25,793 nt of DNA, taken from NCBI GenBank assembly GCA_964648045.1, contig CAZYNU010000015.1, positions 1-25,793 of the forward strand. The letters are read 5' to 3'. Source of the stretch: JAGOUB01 sp964648045. GTDB taxonomy: Bacteria; Patescibacteriota; Gracilibacteria; Peribacterales; Peribacteraceae. Numbering within the stretch: the stretch's first letter is position 1; each line of letters opens with the position of its first letter. This document shows, in pieces, positions 8,476 through 14,444 of the stretch. The notes beneath the pieces are model-generated. The model was not told the origin of the DNA. It did no database searches and saw nothing but the letters and a program-made list of their open reading frames with translations. Made by a program: the position numbers and the translations under genes.

Positions 8476-8892
8476 TCACTGCCGCGTCGAGTGGTGCCCG
8501 CAGCGACAGCCGCCGTTCTCCTTGAACATTAGGTTGTAGTACTGCTTGCCGTAGTCATACGTCAGCTCTTCGCCGGGCTCAATCTTGCGAAGTGCGTGGA
8601 TGAAGATGCGCTGATCATCTTGAATCGGCTCACAGTTGGGTTTGCAAGAATGGTTGATGTAGCGAGCGGTGTTCTTACGCGTCGTGCCGTCGATGGTGTA
8701 GGGGGTGTCATCCAAGTCGAAGAGATACTTCCCGCCCTTCTTCTCAGCCTCTTCATCGGTGATGATCTTGCCCCAGTACTCAATGACCAGCTCGCCCTTC
8801 TTAATGGGAGTCACGGCAAACAGACCTAGGCCAGCGGAGCTGCGCTTCACGGCGAAGGAGTGTTTGGAGGCAGGAGACGTGGAATGCGGCAT
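8476..8892 (-). CDS. SET-domain protein with post-SET cysteine motif
   Basis: A compact 138-residue SET domain, the fold of eukaryotic histone lysine methyltransferases. Recognisable elements are SSAGLGLFAVTPIKKGELVIEYWGK (N-terminal SET), the SAM/pseudoknot motif RYINHSCKPNCEP (77-89) and the GEELTYDYG motif (107-115) with the catalytic Tyr113. A post-SET GGCRCG (127-132) supplies cysteines that, with Cys87, can bind zinc. Bacterial SET proteins are known, but the substrate here is unknown; a basic DNA-binding or ribosomal protein is a reasonable guess only. The start is ATG 8892: a longer frame exists upstream, but it would run through the tRNA gene and lacks similarity. The gene lies 17 nt after tRNA-Glu on the same strand, so it may be expressed from the tRNA promoter. 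Confidence 0.88.
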   Translation of the reverse strand: MPHSTSPASKHSFAVKRSSAGLGLFAVTPIKKGELVIEYWGKIITDEEAEKKGGKYLFDLDDTPYTIDGTTRKNTARYINHSCKPNCEPIQDDQRIFIHALRKIEPGEELTYDYGKQYYNLMFKENGGCRCGHHSTRQ

Positions 8893-8909
8893 GACAAAAA
8901 CACTGTTGT

Positions 8910-8984
8910 TGGCAGCCCCACGGGGAATCGAACCCCGCTTTCCTGGATGAGAACCAAGTGTCCTAGCCGATAGACGATGGGGCC
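8910..8984 (-). tRNA. tRNA-Glu (anticodon CUC), CCA encoded
   Basis: On the minus strand the sequence folds as a full cloverleaf. The acceptor is GGCCCCA/TGGGGCT, with a G1-U72 wobble at the top. The D arm is GTCT...AGGAC. The anticodon stem CTTGG/CCAGG encloses the loop TTCTCAT, giving anticodon CTC (reads GAG). The variable region is short, and the T arm is CGGGG TTCGATT CCCCG. The discriminator is G73, followed by a genomically encoded CCA at 8912-8910. The D-arm pattern TCGTCT...AGGACA is the classic bacterial tRNA-Glu form. Confidence 0.95.
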
Positions 8985-9000
8985 GACGGAGAAATGAACG

Positions 9001-9035
9001 CCCGCGGAGTATAGCAAAGGCGTCTTCGCCGCCAA
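9001..9035 (-). promoter_or_regulatory. Sigma70-type promoter with extended -10 for tRNA-Glu
   Basis: On the minus strand, TTGGCG (9035-9030) is followed after 16 nt by TATACT (9013-9008), preceded by TG one base upstream (TGC TATACT, an extended -10). Transcription would start near 9001, giving a leader of roughly 16 nt before the tRNA 5' end at 8984. The element lies between rlmH and the tRNA on the shared strand, so the tRNA and the SET gene do not have to rely on the rlmH transcript. Confidence 0.7.
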
Positions 9036-9067
9036 GGCCCAGAACCAGCAAATCGACGGGCTTTGGA

Positions 9068-9520
9068 TTAATGATGGTAGCCGCTGCCCTTGGCAATCTC
9101 CTGCGCGCGATAGAGCTGTTCCAACAGCAAGACGCGGCAGAGTTCATGCGGCAGCGTGAGATCGGAAAGGCGGACGACGCGACGGGCAGCCGTACGTAAT
9201 TCGTCGCTCAGGCCATAAGCGCCGCCTAAGGCCAAAACAATCGTCTCGCCGCGATCGGCAGCAACCGTCAGCAGCGACGACAAACGGGGGGAATCTACAG
9301 CCTCGCCACGCTCATCGAGCGCCCAAAGTTGTCCGCGAAGCTTCTCAGCCGCAGCGAGTAGGCGCGCCGATTCGTCACGACGCTGACGATTGGAGTCTTT
9401 CTCGCGACTGGCGGGCAATTCCTGCAGCGTTAAGCCGCGCAGACGGCGCGCATAATCGGCGCACGCCTCCTTGGCCCACCCCGTTTTCAACGAGCCGACG
9501 GCAAGAAGGAGGACGGGCAC
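9068..9520 (-). CDS. rlmH: 23S rRNA (pseudouridine1915-N3)-methyltransferase RlmH
   Basis: A SPOUT-class (trefoil knot) methyltransferase of about 150 residues that methylates pseudouridine 1915 in helix 69 of 23S rRNA on assembled ribosomes. The C-terminal half is diagnostic: ETIVLALGGAYGLSDEL forms the SAM-binding knot, then LSDLTLPHELCRVLLLEQLYRAQEIAKGSGYHH, ending close to the usual YH(K/R) terminus. N-terminal VLLLAVGSLKTGWAKEACADYARRL is also typical. I favour the GTG start at 9520, which gives the family length (about 155); the frame stays open further upstream, but that would overlap the preceding gene's coding end. Only 22 nt separate it from the upstream HEXXH-protein gene, so the two are probably co-transcribed. 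Confidence 0.93.
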   Translation of the reverse strand: MPVLLLAVGSLKTGWAKEACADYARRLRGLTLQELPASREKDSNRQRRDESARLLAAAEKLRGQLWALDERGEAVDSPRLSSLLTVAADRGETIVLALGGAYGLSDELRTAARRVVRLSDLTLPHELCRVLLLEQLYRAQEIAKGSGYHH

Positions 9521-9542
9521 AGTCCGATGATAGCGCGAATGC

Positions 9543-10382
9543 TTAATTGGTGAGCGCCACCAATCCACCGCTCCAGGCGTACGGCAGCAACGTCACGTCC
9601 CACGGCACGATCCCCTTCCATGTGCTGAGTCCAAGCGCATTCGGTGCACCGTCAACGAAGACATTGGCCTTCATCCAGGCGTACTTCTGCGCCATCACAG
9701 GGTTCTCGGCGGCACGGGCGGCGAAGGCCGGCTCCTGCAAAGCAAAATAGGCGTATGCCTCCGCAAAATCTTCGAACGGATCGGAAGCGGCATAGCCCGA
9801 CACGAAGTCAGCGGCACGACTGTCGCTGCGGCGCTTGGTCGAACTCTCCCAAGAGATGGAATAGAAACCGACACTGGGGTCGTCCGCGGGCACCGGTTGG
9901 ATGCCGTCGACGAACCCACTCGGCTCGGGGCTGCGCCCCTGAATACAGCCAAGATCAGTAATGTGACCGAACTCATGTACGAACAAGGCCCGGGCCTCAT
10001 CGCGTTCCGCGGGGTCGGCCAAATCGAAACCGGCGTAAAGAATAATGGCCCGGCCACTCGCCAAACCGCGCTGGTGCGGACGATCAAATTGCACATACAC
10101 GTCTTCCAGCGCCCCGCGACAAGCCGCAGGGAGCGACTGAAGCGTGTCATTCCAGAGGCTTTGGTAGGCATCCGGAATATCATCGTGATCCAAAGCGGCA
10201 GGCAGAGGAGCGCCAACCGGCAGGACGCTACCCACCAATGACGGCGCCCAGTGCCCTTCCTCGACGGTCGGCAGGCTTGCGCTGCCTTTAGGCTCTGCTA
10301 CGCTCCCGGCGAGCCAAGCCTGGCTCAACCCCAGGAGAAGCATTGTGACCACGGACAGGAGAAGGGGGGTGCGACCTCTCAT
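9543..10382 (-). CDS. Secreted putative zinc metallopeptidase (HEXXH)
   Basis: A 279-residue protein with an N-terminal signal peptide (MRGRTPLLLSVVTMLLLGLS, cleavage probably near residues 25-30). The central segment ALFVHEFGHITDLGC carries the zinc-protease motif HEFGH (His136, Glu137, His140). Some 64 residues later DPFEDFAEAYAYFAL offers acidic residues (Glu204, Asp205, Glu208) suited to be the third zinc ligand, as in gluzincin-like and anthrax lethal factor-like families in which a conserved (E/D)xFAE helix follows the HEXXH. The region between contains a wall of polar and glycine residues. It would act outside the membrane; substrate unknown. The ATG at 10382 is divergent from the RlmD-type gene at 10433. 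I do not recognise an exact family, so the peptidase call rests on the motif pair. Confidence 0.7.
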   Translation of the reverse strand: MRGRTPLLLSVVTMLLLGLSQAWLAGSVAEPKGSASLPTVEEGHWAPSLVGSVLPVGAPLPAALDHDDIPDAYQSLWNDTLQSLPAACRGALEDVYVQFDRPHQRGLASGRAIILYAGFDLADPAERDEARALFVHEFGHITDLGCIQGRSPEPSGFVDGIQPVPADDPSVGFYSISWESSTKRRSDSRAADFVSGYAASDPFEDFAEAYAYFALQEPAFAARAAENPVMAQKYAWMKANVFVDGAPNALGLSTWKGIVPWDVTLLPYAWSGGLVALTN

Positions 10383-10432
10383 GTGGACAGGAGAAAAGTA
10401 AAAGGGTCTATTTTTACACTACTTTCTGCGGA

Positions 10433-11905
10433 ATGTCAACTATTCCTGACACGACCGAACCGGTCCCAACGGCGGTCGTCGTGCCCGGCCAAACTCGAAC
10501 CCTCACGATCGAGAAGGTCGCCCATGGAGGCGGCGGAATCGGATCTATCGACGGTTTGACCGTGTTCGTCGCCGGAGCCGTACCCGGCCAGCAAGTACAG
10601 GCCACCATCACCAAGAAGCGCGACAACTACGCCGAAGCCCGGCTGGACAAGGTGCTCAAGAAATCGATGGATGAGATCCCCGCCCGCTGCCCCCATTTTG
10701 GCAGCTGCGGCGGCTGCACTTGGCAAAACCTGCCGTACAACAAGCAAATCGTGTACAAGGAGGAGATCGTCCGCGAGACGCTCGAACACCACACGCCCGT
10801 CGATGCCGCCGTGCGCGCCACGCTCCCCGGCCGCGTGCTCAGTATCATCCCGAGTCCGCAGGTGTTCTACTACCGCAATAAATTGGAGATGACCTTCGGC
10901 TTCGAGACGATGCGTCATGAACAACGCAACGGAAAACGCATCTACTTCGACGAAAACCCATCGATCGGCTTCCACCAGCCAGGCGAGTGGTCCACCATCT
11001 TGCCCATCACAGAGTGTCATCTATACGAAGAGGAAACGAGCACACTGCTGATGGACGTACGCCGCTTCCTGCAGGACACGCGCCTGCCGGTCTACAATCC
11101 AAAAACGCACAAAGGACTCCTGCGCACCATGCTGCTACGGCGCGGCGTACACACCGGCGAACACATGCTGGCCTTCACGGTGAATGGCAAGAAGAAGGAA
11201 CTAGAAGCCATCTTTCAGCAATTCATGCGCTTTGCGGGTCGGCCGGGACTCACGTCGCTGCTGCTCATCGAAAACACCGGCCTCAACGACAAGCCGGAGA
11301 TGCCCAAAGTGCACGCTCTGGTCGGCGGCGAGACCATCAGCGAGCGCCTGTTCGACCTCACCTTTGAAATCTCTCCATTCTCGTTCTTCCAGACCAATAC
11401 GCTGGGTACCGAAAAGCTCTATCAGGTCATCTCGCAAATGGCCGACCTGAGCGATAAAGACACCGTCCTCGACGCCTACTGCGGCATGGGAACGATCGGC
11501 CAGTACTTGGCACGCTTCTGCCAAAAAGTCGTGGGCATCGAGAGTCATCCCTCGGCCATCGAGGACGCCCTTAGGAGCGCCGGCAAGAATCGAATCGCCA
11601 ACATCAGCTTCTATAAAGGACGCGCCGAGCAGGTGCTGCAACAACAGCTCGCACCGGGCGGCAAATACGCCTTCGACGTGGTCGTCGTGGACCCGCCGCG
11701 AGCCGGCCTGCACCCCGACGCGTTAGCTGCCGTACTGGCCCACAAGCCACGCCAAATCGTGTACGTCTCGTGCAATCCGGCCACCTTCGCCCGCGATTTG
11801 GGCGTATTGCTCAAGGGCGGCTACGACCTGCGCGCCGTGCAGCCGGTCGACATGTTCCCGCACACCGCGCACATCGAAATGGTCAGCGTGTTGCAGAGGA
11901 GCTGA
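10433..11905 (+). CDS. rlmD: 23S rRNA (uracil-C5)-methyltransferase, RlmD/RumA family
   Basis: A 490-residue TRAM-domain RNA methyltransferase. Residues 20-75 form the TRAM domain (LTIEKVAHGGGGIGSIDGLTVFV). An iron-sulfur site follows: Cys86, Cys92 and Cys95 in CPHFGSCGGC, with Cys195 as the distant fourth ligand. The methyltransferase domain has the SAM motif VLDAYCGMGTIGQYLA (345-360), then VVVVDPPRAGLHP and the catalytic VSCNPATFARD with nucleophile Cys447. The general base is Glu482 in HTAHIEMV. Family members make m5U1939 (RlmD) or both m5U747 and m5U1939 (RlmCD), and the sequence cannot separate these. An insertion-like segment around 205-300 (including the KKKELEAIFQQF helix) is within family variation. 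ATG 10433 has no Shine-Dalgarno; TACACT at 10415-10420 could be a -10. Confidence 0.92.
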   Translation: MSTIPDTTEPVPTAVVVPGQTRTLTIEKVAHGGGGIGSIDGLTVFVAGAVPGQQVQATITKKRDNYAEARLDKVLKKSMDEIPARCPHFGSCGGCTWQNLPYNKQIVYKEEIVRETLEHHTPVDAAVRATLPGRVLSIIPSPQVFYYRNKLEMTFGFETMRHEQRNGKRIYFDENPSIGFHQPGEWSTILPITECHLYEEETSTLLMDVRRFLQDTRLPVYNPKTHKGLLRTMLLRRGVHTGEHMLAFTVNGKKKELEAIFQQFMRFAGRPGLTSLLLIENTGLNDKPEMPKVHALVGGETISERLFDLTFEISPFSFFQTNTLGTEKLYQVISQMADLSDKDTVLDAYCGMGTIGQYLARFCQKVVGIESHPSAIEDALRSAGKNRIANISFYKGRAEQVLQQQLAPGGKYAFDVVVVDPPRAGLHPDALAAVLAHKPRQIVYVSCNPATFARDLGVLLKGGYDLRAVQPVDMFPHTAHIEMVSVLQRS

Positions 11906-11930
11906 CGCAACCACGAGCGTGCGCTATCCT
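11902..11930 (+). promoter_or_regulatory. Candidate promoter, nearly leaderless, for the membrane protein at 11940
   Basis: CTGACG (11902-11907), a 17-nt spacer, then TATCCT (11925-11930); the ATG follows after 9 nt, so transcription would start at or within a few bases of the start codon. The -35 box overlaps the last codons of the upstream rRNA methyltransferase. Both hexamers match consensus only in part. Confidence 0.4.
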
Positions 11931-11939
11931 GCATTTCCT

Positions 11940-12743
11940 ATGCGCCGCACCTTGATCATCGGCCTCTGGCTCTTGGCGGACATTGCCGCCTTCCTGCTGG
12001 CCTATGCCTTGGCCTACGTTCTTCGCGTCGGGCCGATCCTCTCCACCGACTTCCCCGCCACACCCTATCTCCAAGTGGTCGCCGCCGTGGCGCCGCTCTG
12101 GCTCCTCGTGCTGATAAGTGCCCGCAGTTTCTCATTGTTCGCCGACCAGCGCAGCGTGCGTCAGGTTGCCTCTCTGGCTTACGCCGCCGTGGTGGGCGCG
12201 GCACTGTTCGCGCTGGGCTACTACTTTGCCTTCGGGCTGTTCTTCAGCCGTCTACTCCTGGCGATCGCCTTGGCGCTCACATTCGTCATGTCGCTGCTGG
12301 TGCACTGGCTCTTCGACGCCTGGCGTCGTTCATTCCTACGCCACGACCCGCCCGTCTACCCCACGCTCATCATCGGCCTCACCCGCGAGTCGAAAGCTCT
12401 CGTCGAACGCCTCAACGGCATGCGCAGCCCTTTCCGCCCCGTAGCCATCCTCGATGGGCGCGGCACGAAAGAAACGGAGGTTGATGGCGTGCCCATCCTC
12501 GGTCGCCTGAACCTGCTCGAAGAAACCATCGACCAACAGAAGATCACCCATCTAATCCAGTGCTCAGATTTGGAGCAGTCGATCAATTTACTCTCCGCGT
12601 GCCGGAGCCGCGGCCTCACGTACATGATGCTGCCGTCGGTACTTGGCATCATCGGTGACGAAGAGCGGGTGGAAATGCTTGAGGGCCTGCCGGTCACGAT
12701 CGTAGAGCCCCGTAGTCGCGCCTGGTGGCGAAGAGCATTCTGA
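11940..12743 (+). CDS. Membrane protein equal to the N-terminal half of a polyprenyl-phosphate sugar-1-P transferase (CoA_binding_3-like)
   Basis: A 267-residue protein with four predicted membrane helices (about 5-28, 43-62, 82-104, 107-128) followed by a cytosolic Rossmann-like domain (PTLIIGLTRESKALVERL; VAILDGRGTKETEVDGVPILGRLNLLEETI; ITHLIQCSD; GLTYMMLPSVLGII; LEGLPVTIVEPRS). This matches the four-helix plus CoA_binding_3 part of WcaJ/WbaP/PglC-like large enzymes. It stops exactly where the fifth helix and catalytic bacterial-sugar-transferase domain would begin. No remnant of that domain follows: the nucleotidyltransferase starts 10 nt later. It is therefore a stand-alone non-catalytic half, perhaps a regulator or partner of a separate transferase. 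The start is ATG 11940; an upstream GTG at 11919 is possible but less likely. Confidence 0.75.
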   Translation: MRRTLIIGLWLLADIAAFLLAYALAYVLRVGPILSTDFPATPYLQVVAAVAPLWLLVLISARSFSLFADQRSVRQVASLAYAAVVGAALFALGYYFAFGLFFSRLLLAIALALTFVMSLLVHWLFDAWRRSFLRHDPPVYPTLIIGLTRESKALVERLNGMRSPFRPVAILDGRGTKETEVDGVPILGRLNLLEETIDQQKITHLIQCSDLEQSINLLSACRSRGLTYMMLPSVLGIIGDEERVEMLEGLPVTIVEPRSRAWWRRAF

Positions 12744-12753
12744 CCATCTACCC

Positions 12754-13704
12754 ATGCATTGCTTCATCCTCGCCGGCGGATTCGCCACCCGGCTTTGGCC
12801 GCTCACCGAGCGACGAGCCAAGCCCCTGCTGCCGCTAGCCGGCAAGCCCCTGCTCACGCGCATCGTCGAGAGCGTGCCGGAAGGGATCGCCATTACCGCC
12901 AGCACCAATGCCGAGTTCGCCGAGAGCATGGCCGAATGGCAGCAAACACTTGATCGCCCGGTGACGGTCATTGTTGAAAAAACACGGAACGATAAAGAAA
13001 AACTCGGCGCATTGGGGGCCTTGGCCCAGTGGATGCGCGAGACGAATGTGCAAGAAGACATCCTGCTGCTGGCTGGCGACAACTACCTAGGCTTCAAGAT
13101 GAGCGACTTCCTAAGCTGCTACACGCCTGGGGTACCGCTGTTGGCAGTACGCGAGATCGGCGACCGCGCGGCGGCGACCAAATTCGGCACGGTGGTGCTC
13201 CAGCCAGGCAGCCGTCGCATGGCGCTGTACGAAGAAAAGCCCAAAGACCCAAAATCGAGCCTAGTGAGCACCACCTGCGCCGTCTTCCCGCCAAGCGTCT
13301 TCCCGCTCATTCTGCAGTATGCGCTCACTCACCCCGACAACAACGGCGGCGTTTGGGAGCAGTTTTTGCTCAACGGCGTACCCTGCGAGGCATTCCCTTT
13401 TACGGAGGCCTGGTTCGATATCGGCTCATACGAGGCGTATCTCACCGCTACCACCACCTTAGTCGGCGAAAACGTGGCCGCAGATCCCACTGCGACCATC
13501 GAAAATTCCGTCACGCGCGGCAGCGTCGTTCTGGGAGCAAAGACGGTCGTAAAACGCTGCGAACTAGCTGATACGGTGATCTTTGAAGATTGCATCGTGG
13601 AAGATTGCGTGCTCGAGCGCTGCATTCTCGATCGGGGCTGCGTGCTGAAAGGAGTGGATATACACGGAAAAATGCTCCGGGCGGGCACGACGTTGACACG
13701 TTGA
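12754..13704 (+). CDS. Sugar-1-phosphate nucleotidyltransferase (NDP-sugar pyrophosphorylase)
   Basis: A 316-residue cytosolic enzyme that joins a sugar-1-phosphate to an NTP. The N-terminal signature CFILAGGFATRLWPLTERRAKPLLPLAGKPLL (3-34) has the Gly-rich NTP loop and the catalytic Arg/Lys. ILLLAGDNYLGF (about 105-116) holds the metal-binding Asp, and EEKP and GGVWEQFLLN plus WFDIGSYEAYLTA match the sugar-binding half of RmlA/GlmU/ManC-like enzymes. The C-terminal 80 residues form a left-handed beta-helix-like region (ENSVTRGSVVLGAKTVVKRCELADTVIFEDCIVEDCVLERCIL) with an unusual number of cysteines. The nucleotide and sugar cannot be assigned from sequence alone. It lies 10 nt after the truncated sugar-transferase-like gene, so the pair probably feeds surface polysaccharide synthesis. 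Confidence 0.87.
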   Translation: MHCFILAGGFATRLWPLTERRAKPLLPLAGKPLLTRIVESVPEGIAITASTNAEFAESMAEWQQTLDRPVTVIVEKTRNDKEKLGALGALAQWMRETNVQEDILLLAGDNYLGFKMSDFLSCYTPGVPLLAVREIGDRAAATKFGTVVLQPGSRRMALYEEKPKDPKSSLVSTTCAVFPPSVFPLILQYALTHPDNNGGVWEQFLLNGVPCEAFPFTEAWFDIGSYEAYLTATTTLVGENVAADPTATIENSVTRGSVVLGAKTVVKRCELADTVIFEDCIVEDCVLERCILDRGCVLKGVDIHGKMLRAGTTLTR

Positions 13705-13719
13705 GGCGGCAGTGCCCAA

Positions 13720-13748
13720 TTGCGAGAGGAAAGACGGCGGCGTACACT
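13720..13748 (+). promoter_or_regulatory. Candidate promoter for the SecD-like lipoprotein/secD operon
   Basis: TTGCGA (13720-13725), a 17-nt spacer, and TACACT (13743-13748); the ATG is 9 nt downstream of the -10 box. Each hexamer matches the sigma70 consensus at 4 of 6 positions. The position predicts a leaderless or nearly leaderless transcript. Confidence 0.45.
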
Positions 13749-13757
13749 GCCCCCGCT

Positions 13758-14426
13758 ATGACGATCCGCACCATTCTCCTCGCTGCCGCGTCGGCAACGA
13801 CCCTCGCCGCTTGCGTCTCATCGACACCCGTCGCGCTGCGCTACGACATCGTTTTTACAGACCTTCCCGCCGGCATGGCCGACACCATGCCCGAGGCCGT
13901 GACCAACGTGATCGGCGGCCGTTTGGGCAGCCTGGGCGTTACACCTACGGACTTACAAGTGGAACCCTCGGGTTCCGGCGCCATCGCCACCGTCACGGTT
14001 CCTGCGGGCGCCGCCGACGAACTGACCGCGCAACTGACCGCGCCCTACACCCTGCGCTTCCTCCGCCAGACCGGCACCGGCGAGACCGTAGCCGTGACTG
14101 TCGCCAAGTATGGCGATTTCTCGGAGAGCGGCTTGAACGAAAGTCATGTCACATGGGTCGAAGCCGGCGTGGATGCCGAGGGACTCGGCGCCGTCACCAT
14201 CACCTTTAATGAGCCCGGCCACCAACTCCTCGAATCGTTGGCCGAGACTGATACGAGCCGCCAATACGGCCTATTCGCTAAAGGCCGCCTGATTAGCCTG
14301 TTTACCATGCAGGCCGACTTTGGCGGCGATATCGTCCTGAATAAGATTCCCTCGGCCGAGATGGCCGCCGTCTTTGCCGACGACGTCAATGTCGGCCTGC
14401 ACGCCGTCTTTACCCGCGCCCAGTAA
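13758..14426 (+). CDS. Lipoprotein resembling the SecD periplasmic (P1) domain
   Basis: A 222-residue lipoprotein: hydrophobic leader and lipobox LAAC with Cys19. The mature part aligns with the neighbouring SecD periplasmic region. VTNVIGGRLGSLGVTPTDLQV corresponds to SecD VLEKRVNSLGVSETTITP. Near the C-terminus VTITFNEPGHQLLESLAE...YGLFAKGRLISLFTMQADFGGDIVL matches SecD VQITFDDEGAKLFADLTK...IAIFVGGQLVTAPTVQTEITTGIAV, the P1 head/base fold. It has no transmembrane helices of its own and no SecD catalytic D-L-x-G-G membrane motif. It ends 18 nt before secD, so the two are co-transcribed. It could assist or modulate SecDF at the outer face of the membrane. That role is inferred; the fold similarity is seen directly. 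Confidence 0.75.
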   Translation: MTIRTILLAAASATTLAACVSSTPVALRYDIVFTDLPAGMADTMPEAVTNVIGGRLGSLGVTPTDLQVEPSGSGAIATVTVPAGAADELTAQLTAPYTLRFLRQTGTGETVAVTVAKYGDFSESGLNESHVTWVEAGVDAEGLGAVTITFNEPGHQLLESLAETDTSRQYGLFAKGRLISLFTMQADFGGDIVLNKIPSAEMAAVFADDVNVGLHAVFTRAQ

Positions 14427-14444
14427 CCGCCCCTTCACTCCGCC

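Noticed and set aside
8893..9147. N-terminal extension of the SET protein to 9147
   Set aside because: It would read through tRNA-Glu and its promoter and has no similarity to SET proteins.
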